From NCBI RefSeq assembly GCF_000337575.1, contig NZ_AOIM01000041.1, positions 113,827 to 177,826 of the forward strand: a stretch of 64,000 nt of DNA, read 5' to 3'. Source of the DNA: Natrialba hulunbeirensis JCM 10989 (GTDB taxonomy: Archaea; Halobacteriota; Halobacteria; Halobacteriales; Natrialbaceae). The notes under the pieces are model-generated. The model ran no database searches. It saw only the letters and a program-made list of their open reading frames with translations, and was not told where the DNA came from. How positions within the stretch are numbered: the first letter of the stretch is position 1; the number at the start of each line of letters is the position of its first letter. A program made the position numbers and the translations under genes. Of the stretch, positions 35,591 to 44,436 are shown one piece after another.

Positions 35591-36892
35591 ATGGCGACCT
35601 CGAGTGCAGACGCCGAGCCGGCCTCTGTGTGGCGCAACTGGGACTTCCGGCTATTCTTCGCCGGCCAGTTCGTGACGAATCTCGGAGACAGTCTCTACAC
35701 GGTCGCCGTGCTGTGGCTCGTTTACGACCTCAGTGGGTCGACCGTGCTGTCGGGCGTTGCGAGCTCCCTGCTGTTGCTTCCCTGGTTGCTCCAGCTGTTC
35801 GCGGGGCCGCTCGTCGATCGGCTTCCGCTCAAACCCGTCCTCGTTAGTGCACAGCTCGTGCAGGGAGCTGTCGTTCTCGTCTTACCACTGGCGGCGATTA
35901 CTGGTCGACTGAGTGTCGGAGTGTTATTCGCGGTCATTCCGGTACTCACGCTCGCAGCGACGCTCATGTCACCGATGCAGTCCGCCGTGCTCCCCCGTAT
36001 CGTTGTGGAGGACCGACTCTCCAGCGCGAACTCCGCACTGGCGACGGTTACACTGGGTCTGGATATGCTGTTCGATGCACTGGGTGGCATCGTCATCGCC
36101 ATCTTCGGTGTGACAGTGCTCTTTGTTTTCGATTCGATCACGTTTGCAGTCGCTGCACTGCTGTTCGGGAAGATTACCGCACTCTCCGCGGATACCGCGA
36201 AGCAAGAGCGAGAAACGGAGACGACAGACCCACTACTCGCCACATACGTCTCTGACCTCCGAGTCGGTTTCGACGCACTCCGTGGAACCGTCTTCGTCGA
36301 ACTGGTCGCTCTCACGGCGATCGTCAACTTCGCAACCGGAATGACGCTTGCAATCCTGCCCTCGTTCGGGAGTCTACTCAGCGGTGCCGCCGTCTACGGG
36401 CTGTTGCTCGGTGCGCTCGGCACCGGTCGACTCATCGGATCGGTTATCGCGCCGTGGTTCGAGCACGTCGGATACGGACGCATTACGTTTGTGACCTACC
36501 TGACGAGCGCGTGCGTCTGGCTCGTGGCCGTGTTCGTCCCGTCGACCGCGCTCACGATCGTTCTGTTCGGCCTCGCCTGGATCCCTCCGGGGGTCAACAG
36601 CGTGCTCACAGCGACGCTGAACCAGACGGTATTCCCGACGGAACTCCTCGGACGGGTCACCTCGCTCAAGGGAACGGCCTCGGGAGGGACGCTCCCACTG
36701 GGCTCACTCGTCGGGGGCGTCGTCGCTGCGGTGATAGGGACAACGCCGACCATGGCAGTGGCTGCGCTTGGGTTCGGACTCGCCGGACTGTACGTTCTTG
36801 CTCGTCCACGACTCCGACAGTTGCCAGCGGTTGCTGACGCGGATCTAGACGATTTCACCGTTCCGACTACAAACGATCAGACCGCGCCGTGA
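35591..36892 (+). CDS. major facilitator superfamily transporter
   Basis: A 433-residue membrane protein with about 12 helices. It starts with a charged MATSSADAEPASVWRNWDFR and has the entry LFFAGQFVTNLGDSLYTVAV, typical of the MFS_3 (enterobactin/macrolide-exporter-like) branch. The motif-A-like loop GPLVDRLPLKPVL lies between helices 2 and 3. A central acidic loop (DTAKQERETETTDPLL) separates the halves. An efflux role for small molecules is likely from the subfamily; the substrate is unknown. The ATG at 35591 is used; a GTG at 35579 is in frame. Confidence 0.88.
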   Translation: MATSSADAEPASVWRNWDFRLFFAGQFVTNLGDSLYTVAVLWLVYDLSGSTVLSGVASSLLLLPWLLQLFAGPLVDRLPLKPVLVSAQLVQGAVVLVLPLAAITGRLSVGVLFAVIPVLTLAATLMSPMQSAVLPRIVVEDRLSSANSALATVTLGLDMLFDALGGIVIAIFGVTVLFVFDSITFAVAALLFGKITALSADTAKQERETETTDPLLATYVSDLRVGFDALRGTVFVELVALTAIVNFATGMTLAILPSFGSLLSGAAVYGLLLGALGTGRLIGSVIAPWFEHVGYGRITFVTYLTSACVWLVAVFVPSTALTIVLFGLAWIPPGVNSVLTATLNQTVFPTELLGRVTSLKGTASGGTLPLGSLVGGVVAAVIGTTPTMAVAALGFGLAGLYVLARPRLRQLPAVADADLDDFTVPTTNDQTAP

Positions 36893-37012
36893 GGTAACGG
36901 ATTGCATCAGGATCCCTACAGGGACGCGGGATTTTTGTCGCGCTGCTTTCTCCCGGGAGTGTCCACTGAGAATCGCGAGAAGACGGTACAGTGGCCGTGC
37001 TCGATTCGGAAG

Positions 37013-37360
37013 TTACTCGGCGGGCTGTTCGCCAGCGTCAGTGCTCGGTGTATCTCCGTCCTCTGAATCGTCGTCACCCGTCTCGTCGTCTGCCTCAGCC
37101 GCAGCGAGGTCGTCGGCGTCGTCGATCGCTGCATCGGCGAGGATCTGTTCGCCGTCGATACCGTGCTCGTCAGCGATTGCGAGCAGCAACTGGCGTTGTT
37201 CTGTGATCTGGTGATCCATGCGCTTGACGGTGTCGTGTGTGTCGTCGACCTCGCCTTCGAGGTTGGTGATGCGCTGTTGTAGCTGCTGTACCTGCTTGTA
37301 CATCGCTTCGGCGCGGTCGGAGAGGCCCTGAATCTTCTTTGCGGTGCTGCCAAGTCCCAT
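37013..37360 (-). CDS. DUF5798-family protein (haloarchaeal, coiled coil)
   Basis: A 115-residue protein starting MGLGSTAKKIQGLSDRAEAM. Residues about 7-60 form a coiled coil (VQQLQQRITNLEGEVDDTHD), followed by ITEQRQLLLAIADEHGIDGE and a 35-residue acidic tail. This matches the haloarchaeal DUF5798 family. Function unknown. It is convergent with the MFS gene. Confidence 0.85.
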   Translation of the reverse strand: MGLGSTAKKIQGLSDRAEAMYKQVQQLQQRITNLEGEVDDTHDTVKRMDHQITEQRQLLLAIADEHGIDGEQILADAAIDDADDLAAAEADDETGDDDSEDGDTPSTDAGEQPAE

Positions 37361-37548
37361 GTATCAGACATACAGCGGCTGGCTAATGGGCTTTTTCCTC
37401 CGGTCGGATGGCGAAACGAGCGGTCTCCCTCTCCTCAGGACGGACGACAGGGGCAGAATGGGTGGCAGGGGCCACAGCGGACACTGGATAACCGACAACC
37501 GACAACCGACAACAAACGCCAACCCGCCAAACATCATGCTCCCGCACG

Positions 37549-39303
37549 GTGTGGGACCGGTATGACCGAGCCGAACCCGTCGGAACGGTCCCGACGCTGG
37601 CCGAGGGGAGAAGGCGGGGGTGTACCACGTTGGTTGCACTGACCCGACGCCTGGTGGTCTATCTGGCATCGTTCGTCGTCCTGCTCGCCGTCTACACCCT
37701 CATGTACCAGTGGGGAATGGCCGTCTTGGAGGGTGAGTCGCGAACCTGGCACCAGGCGCTGGAAATCGTCGTCCAGTCGATGACCACCACCGGCTACGGA
37801 CAGGACGCACCCTGGGAAACCCTCGAGATGACCGTCTTGGTGATGCTCATCCAGGTAACCGGTATCGCCTACATCGCCGTCGCAATCCCGCAGTTCGTCA
37901 TCCCTTGGCTTCAGCAGATGGTGGAGCCGACGCCGCCAACAGAGACCGACGCGCTCACGGATCACGTGGTCATCGTCGGCTACACTGCCAGTTGCGAACA
38001 ACTCGTCGACGAACTGATGGCCAACGGAACGCCACACCTCATTATCGAACATGATCCGGAACGAGCCCAGTCGCTCCACGAATCCTCGTTAACCGTCCTC
38101 CACCGCGATCCGACGACCACCGACGGCCTCGAGGCTGCCCGACTCGACGAAGCCCGTGCCGTCGTCGTCGACGCTACAGAGCGCGACGTACTGCGCGCCA
38201 CTCTCACCATCGAAACGTCCACACCCACAGTCCCAGTCTTCGCCTTCGTCGGCGAACTCTCGTTGGCCCGGTACTTCCGGTATGCCGGCGTCGACGAGGT
38301 CCTGCTGCCGAAACACCGACTCGGCAAGGCACTCGGTGACCGCGTCCGGGCTGTCGTCACACTCACAGTTGACGATCGCGACGCCTTCGAGGAAGCATAC
38401 GACGTACTCGAGTACCACGTCGATCCCGAGTCGGAGCTGTTCGGAGAGACGGTCGCGTCGATGCGACGGCTCGAGCAAACTGGGGCGACGGTGCTCGGTG
38501 CCTGGGTGCGTGGCGATTTCGTCACTGTGCTCTCCGAACACGTCCGTGTCGACGAGAATACGACACTGGTCGTCGTCGGCACGGAATCAGAGCAGGCAGC
38601 GGTCGCCGAGCGAACGGGTACCCAGGGAACGCAGTACCGAGAGACCGGTGGTCGGGTCGTCGTTGCTGGCCGGGGGCTGGTCGGAGCGACTACCCGTGGA
38701 ACGCTCGAACGGGCGGGCGTCGAAACGACGGTGATCGACACCGATCCCGCAGCGCAAAGCGACGTGGTTGGTGACGCGACCGAGGAGGCAGTCCTCATCG
38801 AGGCAGGGATCAGGGATGCACAGGCGTTTCTCGTTGCACTCGAGTCGGATGCCGAGACAATCCTCGCAACGTTGACTGCGCGGGCGCTGAATCCAGCAGT
38901 GCGGATCATTGCTGGTGCGGAGACGACGGCCAATGTGAACGCGTTACGAACGGCAGGTGCGTCTGACGTTCTCGCACTGCCAAGCGTTGCAGGCCGGATG
39001 ATCATGCTTCGGGTGTTCGAACACGAGACGATGCGACTCGGCGATCGGGTGGTGATCGAACAGGTCGCGGTCCCGTCACGCAGTGGGACAGAACTCTCAC
39101 GGGCACGCATTCAGCGCGAGACCGGCTGTGCCGTCGTCGCACTTGAGCGAGAGGGGACGTTCTACAGCGATCCGGACGGGATGGTACTCGAGTCGGATGA
39201 CTCGCTTATACTGTCGGGAACGGATCGACAGCTGGAGGTGGTTCGGGAAGTGTACGGGCAGCGTCGAGAGCGGACTGATGGCGACAGCGACGGTGCTCAG
39301 TGA
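37549..39303 (+). CDS. K+ channel with RCK/TrkA-type NAD-binding domains
   Basis: A 584-residue protein. Two membrane helices (RLVVYLASFVVLLAVYTLMY and MTVLVMLIQVTGIAYIAVAI) flank a pore loop with the selectivity filter TTTGYGQ. Two RCK/TrkA-N Rossmann domains follow: DHVVIVGYTASCEQLVDELM and GRVVVAGRGLVGATTRGTLE. TrkA-C-like segments lie between and after them. It should gate K+ flow in response to nucleotide or ligand binding. The GTG at 37549 is the best in-frame start; no ATG precedes the first helix. Confidence 0.9.
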   Translation: MWDRYDRAEPVGTVPTLAEGRRRGCTTLVALTRRLVVYLASFVVLLAVYTLMYQWGMAVLEGESRTWHQALEIVVQSMTTTGYGQDAPWETLEMTVLVMLIQVTGIAYIAVAIPQFVIPWLQQMVEPTPPTETDALTDHVVIVGYTASCEQLVDELMANGTPHLIIEHDPERAQSLHESSLTVLHRDPTTTDGLEAARLDEARAVVVDATERDVLRATLTIETSTPTVPVFAFVGELSLARYFRYAGVDEVLLPKHRLGKALGDRVRAVVTLTVDDRDAFEEAYDVLEYHVDPESELFGETVASMRRLEQTGATVLGAWVRGDFVTVLSEHVRVDENTTLVVVGTESEQAAVAERTGTQGTQYRETGGRVVVAGRGLVGATTRGTLERAGVETTVIDTDPAAQSDVVGDATEEAVLIEAGIRDAQAFLVALESDAETILATLTARALNPAVRIIAGAETTANVNALRTAGASDVLALPSVAGRMIMLRVFEHETMRLGDRVVIEQVAVPSRSGTELSRARIQRETGCAVVALEREGTFYSDPDGMVLESDDSLILSGTDRQLEVVREVYGQRRERTDGDSDGAQ

Positions 39304-39396
39304 GGTGGAGAGGGTTGTGTATTCGTTGGGAGGTGATCGTCGTGGACTGGGTGGTCTGAGTAGACTGCCGTCGTGCGGTTGGCGAGGCGAAAGGTC

Positions 39397-39404
39397 CTTA
39401 AGTA
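39397..39404 (+). promoter_or_regulatory. TATA-like box of the 7S RNA gene
   Basis: CCTTAAGT lies about 20-25 bases before the predicted 5' end of the 7S RNA, in an otherwise GC-rich context. This is the usual archaeal TATA spacing. The upstream gap from 39304 contains no gene. Confidence 0.5.
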
Positions 39405-39420
39405 GCCGGCCGCTACATCC

Positions 39421-39730
39421 GGGTGGATAGGTCGGGCAGTTTGGCCCTGCTCACTACCCGCGCTATGGTCATTAGCGGGGACCGAACACCGCGGGCGTCC
39501 GGTCAGACCGACCGGGGCCTCGGGAGCCAACGTGGAAGCCTCGTCCGTCGGGGACAGCGGTCTACGGTGGCCGTCCGCAGGGACGTCCCATCGTGGTTAG
39601 CCGGCGACAGCCCATCAGGCGCGGAAGCGAGCAGTGGACCGCCGGACACCTGTCGCTCGACGGGTCGCGGGGTGGAGAAGGCAACCGGGATTCCCCCGGC
39701 CGGAACGCCGGGCAATCGCGGCCTCCACAT
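39421..39730 (+). ncRNA. ffs: signal recognition particle 7S RNA
   Basis: A GC-rich stretch of about 310 bases without an ORF. The 5' end GGTGGATAGGTCGGGCAG pairs with GCGGCCTCCAC at the 3' end, forming the closed terminal helix of archaeal SRP RNA. The S-domain helix-8 loop is recognisable as GGAAGCGAGCAGTGGACC (near 39640), the SRP54-binding motif. The Alu-domain start GGGCAGTTTGGCCCTGCTCA is also typical. The RNA scaffolds SRP19 and SRP54 for co-translational membrane targeting. End points are estimates. Confidence 0.93.
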
Positions 39731-39794
39731 TCATACTTCATACTGCGTTCTACTCGTTCAGCACCAGCCACGATCATCGCGTTGGCCGACACAC

Positions 39795-39880
39795 CTATAG
39801 TAGCCACTGCAAGTCAATGCACACCTGATCGCACGACTGCTGTGCGATCAGTGTGTAAATCGTTGCAGTTGTTACTATAG
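39795..39880 (+). repeat. 86-bp structured intergenic repeat, copy C
   Basis: It begins CTATAGTAGCCACTGCAAG and ends TTGCAGTTGTTACTATAG. Compared with copy B, the arm base A in CTGAAA is C here (CTGCAA) and its partner is changed to match (TTTCAG to TTGCAG), so pairing is kept. The inner hairpin is GATCGCAC/GTGCGATC with a 7-base loop. It lies between the 7S RNA and the HTH-10 regulator. Confidence 0.88.
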
Positions 39881-39938
39881 CATCGCAGTTCCAGCCGCGA
39901 CCACAACACGATTGGCCATCGGCCACCAGCCACTACAT

Positions 39939-40688
39939 ATGATCAGCCTCGCGCTTTCGATCCGGCAGGACGACTGCCCACTGAGCGCGGCCAGCGACGC
40001 CCACGACATCGCGTTTGTCACCCCACACTGGCACTACGACCACGACCGCTCCCAACTCGAGTTACGCATCCTCGCAGACGCCGCCGACCGGCCCGCACTC
40101 GAGTGCGGGCTGGACGTGATCCGTGCACACCCAGAGACGGACTCCTTCAATTTGCTCGCAAAGCAGAGTGGAACCGCGCGTGTCCACCTAACGATGGGAA
40201 CGACCGTGACGATGGGCACTGTCGTCGCTAACGGCGGCTACCTCACTGCGCCCTTCGAGAACGTCGACGGCCGCGAGCGCTGGCAGATCGGCTTCGACGA
40301 CGAGCGTGCCGCCGAGCATACGCTGGCCGTCCTCAGCGACCACGACGACGAGTTCGAGGTCCACGACCGCCAGCGTCTCGACCCCGAGACGGTGCTGGCG
40401 GATGTCCGCGCCGACGCGGTCGGCACCACCGTCCTCGAGGGCGCGCGGCAACTCACCGCAACCGAGCGCGAGACGATTCGCCGCGCCGTCGCTGGGGGCT
40501 ACTATGCGGTCCCGCGGACCGCAACGCTCGGCGACCTCGCGACCGACCTCGGCGTCTCGGACGCCGCCGTCTCGAAGACGCTCCGACGCGCCGAGCAGAA
40601 GTTGTTGGCTCCGATGGTGGGTGTACTCGAGTCCACTGCAGAGTCACAGGTCGGTCGACTGGGTTGTTCCGACGACGAACAGACGTGA
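39939..40688 (+). CDS. bacterio-opsin activator HTH-10 regulator
   Basis: A 249-residue regulator starting MISLALSIRQDDCPLSAASD. An N-terminal sensory-like region of about 170 residues has no PAS/GAF hallmark. The C-terminal HTH-10 domain is clear: LTATERETIRRAVAGGYYAV, PRTATLGDLATDLGVSDAAV and SKTLRRAEQKLL. These proteins act as transcription factors in haloarchaea. The target genes are unknown; the DMT exporter follows 76 bp downstream on the same strand. An in-frame TTG at 39912 is less likely than the ATG. Confidence 0.88.
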   Translation: MISLALSIRQDDCPLSAASDAHDIAFVTPHWHYDHDRSQLELRILADAADRPALECGLDVIRAHPETDSFNLLAKQSGTARVHLTMGTTVTMGTVVANGGYLTAPFENVDGRERWQIGFDDERAAEHTLAVLSDHDDEFEVHDRQRLDPETVLADVRADAVGTTVLEGARQLTATERETIRRAVAGGYYAVPRTATLGDLATDLGVSDAAVSKTLRRAEQKLLAPMVGVLESTAESQVGRLGCSDDEQT

Positions 40689-40764
40689 TCGGCTGAACGC
40701 ACAGCCGGACTGAGGTTAACATCCTAACGATAGCACCCATTCCCGGACAGTTCCTACTCTGAAT

Positions 40765-41688
40765 GTGTACTGGAAAGCCGTTTCACTGCCGTCGATCTCG
40801 CCGTATCTCTTCGCACTGGCCCCGCTCGCCGCCGCAGCACTCTGGGGCGGTCTCTACGGTGTCAGCAAATGGGGCTTCGATGCCGTCCCGCCGCTGACGC
40901 TCGCGTTTCTGCGGGTCGCCGTCGGCGCGATTGCACTGCTTACCGTCGTTAATCTGGTCTACCCACGCCGGCGCTTTTCCCGCCGAGACCTGCTCAGCTT
41001 CGCGCTTCTGGGAGCCGTCGTCGCCGCCTCGCTTGCGACGCAGTTCGTCGGCACCGCACTGACGACCGCCAGCCAGGGCTCGCTCATCACCGTCCTGACG
41101 CCGATCTTCACGATCCTGCTCGGTGTCTCCCTGCTCGGTGAGGACCTCTCCCCGCGGCTCGTCGCTGGTATCACCATCGCGACCGCTGGCACCGTCATCG
41201 TCCTCTCCGGGCAGTACCACCTCGCCGAACTCGCCGGCGTCGCGACGACCGGCATCCTCATGCTCCTGCTCGCGAGCGCGACGTGGGCGCTGTACACTGT
41301 CCTCGGGAAGCCGCTGATCGAGCGCTACTCCGCACTCGAGACGGCGACGTACTCCTGTGTCGCCGCCGTGCCGATGCTCGCCGTCCTCGTGCCGGTCGAA
41401 CTCGCTCGTACTGACGCCTCGCTGTCCTCGATTCCGGTGACGCCGGAACTCGTCGTCGCGGTGCTCTACCTCGGCCTCCTCGGCACCGCCGCTGCGTGGT
41501 ATCTCTGGTACAAGGGACTCGAGTACGTCGGCGCGAGCGTCATCTCGGCGTTCTTCTTCGTCCAGCCGGTCGTCGGGGCGATTTTCGGAGCGGCGGTGCT
41601 GGGTGAGTCGCTCGGCTCGCGGTTTGTGTTGGGCGGTGCCGTGATGGCGGTTGGCGTCTATCTGGTGTCGACGGAGTCGGCGGCCTAG
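40765..41688 (+). CDS. EamA/DMT-family transporter
   Basis: A 307-residue protein with ten predicted helices in two EamA repeats (ALAPLAAAALWGGLYGVSKW in the first, LMLLLASATWALYTVLGKPL in the second). The family exports metabolites such as amino acids or purines; the substrate is not shown. The GTG at 40765 is the first in-frame start and gives a usual length. It is the last gene before the IS605-type element, whose left end lies about 30-55 bp downstream. Confidence 0.88.
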   Translation: MYWKAVSLPSISPYLFALAPLAAAALWGGLYGVSKWGFDAVPPLTLAFLRVAVGAIALLTVVNLVYPRRRFSRRDLLSFALLGAVVAASLATQFVGTALTTASQGSLITVLTPIFTILLGVSLLGEDLSPRLVAGITIATAGTVIVLSGQYHLAELAGVATTGILMLLLASATWALYTVLGKPLIERYSALETATYSCVAAVPMLAVLVPVELARTDASLSSIPVTPELVVAVLYLGLLGTAAAWYLWYKGLEYVGASVISAFFFVQPVVGAIFGAAVLGESLGSRFVLGGAVMAVGVYLVSTESAA

Positions 41689-41741
41689 ATCGGCGTGGCC
41701 TGTCTGTTCTAAACGAAAAGCAGCGCGAGTTCCCCGCCCTT

Positions 41742-41784
41742 CCGAAAACCGCAGGTTTTCGGCTTTCGCAAATCTTTGATTTGC
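41742..41784. repeat. left-end subterminal hairpins of the IS605-type element
   Basis: Two adjacent perfect stem-loops: CCGAAAACC/GGTTTTCGG with a 3-base loop (41742-41762) and GCAAATC/GATTTGC with a 3-base loop (41768-41784). Such hairpins are recognised by TnpA on single-stranded DNA. Confidence 0.8.
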
Positions 41785-41813
41785 GTCAACACCGTGGGCG
41801 GGGGTGAAGCGCG

Positions 41814-42221
41814 TCACTTCGGCACGTGTTCCGTCTCTTCGATATACCGTTCAACCACTTCCTCCGACACCGCACCTGTCGTTCCCACATAGTACCCAAC
41901 CTTCCAAAATCCGCCACCCCAGAAATACGACTCCTGAATCTCGGGATACCGCTCCAGCAAGTGCTTACCCGAGTACGACTTGAACTGCCGGGCGAGGTCG
42001 GCTGGACTGTGTTTTGGGTCGCACTGGACGAACAGGTGTACGTGGTCGTCTGCAATCTCCAACGCCAGAATTTTGTGCCCGAAGTGGTCGGAAGTCTCAT
42101 CAAACAACTCTCGTACATCGTCTTCAACCACGTTGAGAACCGGGTGTCGGTACTTGGGACACCAGACAAAATGATATTTACAGGAACTAACCGAATGTGC
42201 GTGACTGCGGTACTCTTCCAT
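41814..42221 (-). CDS. tnpA: IS200/IS605 TnpA transposase (Y1 HUH)
   Basis: A 135-residue single-strand DNA transposase. The HUH motif is DHVHLFV (His60, His62) and the catalytic Tyr is in FWKVGYYVGTTG (Tyr110 or 111). The N-terminus SSCKYHFVWCPKYRHPVL is typical. It should cut and join single-stranded element ends at the flanking hairpins. It has its family's full length and no frameshift. It is divergent from tnpB across a 44-bp gap. Confidence 0.95.
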   Translation of the reverse strand: MEEYRSHAHSVSSCKYHFVWCPKYRHPVLNVVEDDVRELFDETSDHFGHKILALEIADDHVHLFVQCDPKHSPADLARQFKSYSGKHLLERYPEIQESYFWGGGFWKVGYYVGTTGAVSEEVVERYIEETEHVPK

Positions 42222-42265
42222 CCCTAATCCCTACATTTATGATAATCTGGAACGATTGTCAATGC

Positions 42266-43570
42266 ATGGGTGAAGAAGCCACGAAGACGATCCAGACGCG
42301 GCTCCACATAGCGTCTGGTGAACGATCGTGGCTTCACGACGCCCGCCTCGCCTCACGCGAGATCTTCAACCAAACCATCCGCCTCAAACAACAAGGGGAC
42401 AATCGCACCGAGATACAGAAGGAGGTTGACCGCGACGACTTCCTACGGAACAACAAGTGCGCGGTCGTCGGCAAAGCCCTCCAAACATGGGACTCCTACC
42501 AATCACTCAAAGACTGGTGGGAGAATCAAGACGACCCCGACCGAGGGAAGCCGACGCCGCCGAGTACGGACAAATCTAGTGCCTACCCGCTTGTGATGGC
42601 GCACACGGAAGGCTACCGCCTCACCGTGAACGACAACACGAACCGCGTCCAGTTCCGCATCAGCCCGAAACCCTACAAGAAGGTGAAGGGCCATCTTCGC
42701 GGTGAGCCGGACGCAATGGACGAACTTCGAGACGCCCTCACGTCGAATGAGGTGGATATAGGACAGGCCGAACTCCTGTACCGCGATGGCGTGTACTACC
42801 TACACGTCACGGTTACACGCGAGTTCGACGTACCCGAACCCGACACCGCCGATACTGTGATCGGCGTGGACATCAACGAGCGCAACGTCGCACTCACCGC
42901 CCTTGACCGCGAGACGATGCAGACGAAAGGTACACTCGTCCTCGATTACGGACGAGTCAAGCAGGAACGCCAACGCTACCACACTATCACCACTCGCTGT
43001 CAAGAACACGGCAAAACGAGCATCCACCATAGACTCGGTGACAAGGAGGAGCGGTTCACCGAGTGGGTGTTGCATCGACTTTCCCGTGCTGTCGTGGAGT
43101 TCGCAGAGCAGTTCTCGAATCCGGTTATCGTGTTCGAGGATATGAGCGGCATCCGCGACGAAATCAAGTACGGGGCGTATATGAACCGCCGATTGCACAA
43201 ACTGCCGTTTCACAAGTTCGAGACGTTCGTCTCGTACAAGGCGACATGGCGGGAGGTTCCTACGGACACGGTTGATGCCTACTACAACTCGAAGACGTGT
43301 TCGTGCTGTGGTGAGCGTGGGTATCGGCAAGGACGGCGGTTCCGCTGTACGAACGACAAGTGTAATCTGGCGCAAGATCACGCTGACCGGAATGCGTCGG
43401 TGAACATCGCGTGGCGCGAGAAGACGAAGCTCGACGGTAATACGACGAATTACCGGACTCACAAAACCCAACCGCAGGTGCGGGTGGTGCGTCTGTCCGG
43501 GTCGGGGCGCGTAAGCCGCCCAACCTCATCCCGTTTCCTCGCGGAACAGGGAGTGCTAGCGCACGGCTGA
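42266..43570 (+). CDS. tnpB: TnpB RNA-guided nuclease (IS605 family)
   Basis: A 434-residue protein. The RuvC-like triad is complete: Asp202 in GVDINERNVAL, Glu291 in VIVFEDMSGI and Asp374 in HADRNASVNIA. The zinc finger CSCCGERG...CTNDKC lies between the second and third motifs. TnpB proteins cut DNA guided by an RNA made from the 3' end of the gene and the right end of the element. The ATG at 42266 fits the TnpB N-terminus; the upstream open frame to 42197 does not. A basic C-terminal tail (RVVRLSGSGRVSRPTSSR) is encoded over the likely guide-RNA scaffold. Confidence 0.93.
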   Translation: MGEEATKTIQTRLHIASGERSWLHDARLASREIFNQTIRLKQQGDNRTEIQKEVDRDDFLRNNKCAVVGKALQTWDSYQSLKDWWENQDDPDRGKPTPPSTDKSSAYPLVMAHTEGYRLTVNDNTNRVQFRISPKPYKKVKGHLRGEPDAMDELRDALTSNEVDIGQAELLYRDGVYYLHVTVTREFDVPEPDTADTVIGVDINERNVALTALDRETMQTKGTLVLDYGRVKQERQRYHTITTRCQEHGKTSIHHRLGDKEERFTEWVLHRLSRAVVEFAEQFSNPVIVFEDMSGIRDEIKYGAYMNRRLHKLPFHKFETFVSYKATWREVPTDTVDAYYNSKTCSCCGERGYRQGRRFRCTNDKCNLAQDHADRNASVNIAWREKTKLDGNTTNYRTHKTQPQVRVVRLSGSGRVSRPTSSRFLAEQGVLAHG

Positions 43571-43584
43571 GGGAACTACAAAAG

Positions 43585-43606
43585 CCTCGGGCCACCGCGC
43601 CCGAGG
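43585..43606 (+). repeat. right-end hairpin of the IS605-type element (probable reRNA 3' part)
   Basis: CCTCGGGC and GCCCGAGG form a perfect 8-bp stem with a 6-base loop, 14 bases after the tnpB stop. It is both the TnpA-recognised right end and, by analogy, the last scaffold stem of the TnpB guide RNA, with the guide read from flanking DNA starting after about 43612. Confidence 0.8.
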
Positions 43607-43644
43607 TTGTTTACAAGAGTCGCTGTGTGTCTTTTCGCTGCGTG

Positions 43645-43784
43645 TCGACCGTACTGGTGGTCGTCGGTGGTTGTCTGTGATCTCCGATGGTTGTCTGTGG
43701 TTTCCGGTGGTTGTCGGCACCTACCAATGATTTCCGGAGATGATCGGTGCTGCCCGATGATTTCCGGAGTCTACCGGTGGAACA
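43645..43784. repeat. degenerate 20-bp-period tandem repeat
   Basis: From 43645 the sequence shows about seven 20-base units beginning C-G/A-G/A-T-G-style. The best pair is CGGTGGTTGTCTGTGATCTC (43665) and CGATGGTTGTCTGTGGTTTC (43685). It starts about 30 bases after the IS right end and runs into the 3' end of the YhbY-like gene. The units are contiguous, so it is not a CRISPR array. Confidence 0.6.
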
Positions 43785-44019
43785 CTGCCGTATGGCCGCG
43801 CGTATCGATCACCTGTGCGTTGACGCTGTCTGCGAGGCCCGCTGCCTTTTCCTCGGTCGAACTGCCGGCGCGGGCCGCGCGGAGGAACTTCACTTTCACG
43901 AGGTCTCGATCGGCGAGCTGGTCGTTGAGTTCGTCGACGACGGCGTCGACACCGCTCTTGCCGACCCAGACGGTGACGTCGACGTCGTGGGCCCGCTGTT
44001 TGAGTTTCTGCTGATCCAT
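43771..44019 (-). CDS. YhbY/CRM-domain RNA-binding protein
   Basis: An 82-residue single CRM domain starting MDQQKLKQRAHDVDVTVWVG. The family GKxG loop is VWVGKSGVDAVVDELNDQL, followed by LVKVKFLRAARAGSS and the C-terminal VIDTRGHTAVFHR. CRM domains bind ribosomal RNA precursors or introns. It lies 84 bp downstream of the RNase P component 4 gene on the same strand, a common archaeal association of RNA-processing genes. Confidence 0.9.
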   Translation of the reverse strand: MDQQKLKQRAHDVDVTVWVGKSGVDAVVDELNDQLADRDLVKVKFLRAARAGSSTEEKAAGLADSVNAQVIDTRGHTAVFHR

Positions 44020-44103
44020 ACCGACACGTATCGGGTCCAGGCGGTTAATCCTCTCGAAGACGGGGCTGCGCGGTCATTGCTGCCACGACACCAGTATCCG
44101 CAG

Positions 44104-44436
44104 CTACTGCCCGTCAGTGGACGATTCCGGTCCGGTATCCGACTCAACACTGTCCTCGCGCTCCGTGTAGGGGTAGCGAGCGTGTGCACCACAGTCACAG
44201 GTGATCACAACGTGTCCGTTCTGCAGCCTGACTCGTGCGTTCTTGCCCGGACGAAGATAGGTGTCGCAGTCGTCACAGGTGAAGCGCCGAAACTCACGCG
44301 GGAGGGGCAATCGGTTTCGCTCTGCGACTCGACGAGCGAGTCGAACGTAGTATCGCGCACGGTCGTCCTCGCCGTCGGCTGCCGCCGCTCGAGCGAGATC
44401 GTGAAGACGACCGATCCGTTCCTCGGCGACGGTCAT
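44104..44436 (-). CDS. rnp4: ribonuclease P protein component 4
   Basis: A 110-residue Rpp21/Rpr2-family protein starting MTVAEERIGRLHDLARAAAA. The zinc site is visible as FTCDDCDTYLRPGKN and VVITCDCGAHARYPY (four Cys). The N-terminal helices contact RNase P component 1 homologs in archaea. The enzyme removes tRNA 5' leaders. The ATG at 44436 is taken; a GTG at 44442 is two codons earlier. Confidence 0.93.
   Translation of the reverse strand: MTVAEERIGRLHDLARAAAADGEDDRARYYVRLARRVAERNRLPLPREFRRFTCDDCDTYLRPGKNARVRLQNGHVVITCDCGAHARYPYTEREDSVESDTGPESSTDGQ

Larger units (their letters stand above)
41720..43615. mobile_element. IS200/IS605-family element with divergent tnpA and tnpB
   Basis: The element contains a complete HUH transposase (tnpA, minus) and a complete TnpB (plus), arranged head to head as in IS605-type elements. 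Left-end hairpins lie at 41742-41784 and a right-end hairpin at 43585-43606. The ends are not delimited exactly, since IS605 elements make no target duplication. Neighbouring genes are not interrupted. Both ORFs look intact, so it may be active or recently so. Confidence 0.88.

Noticed and set aside
43645-43784. CRISPR-like array
   Set aside because: Units are contiguous with a 20-base period and no spacers; no cas genes are nearby.
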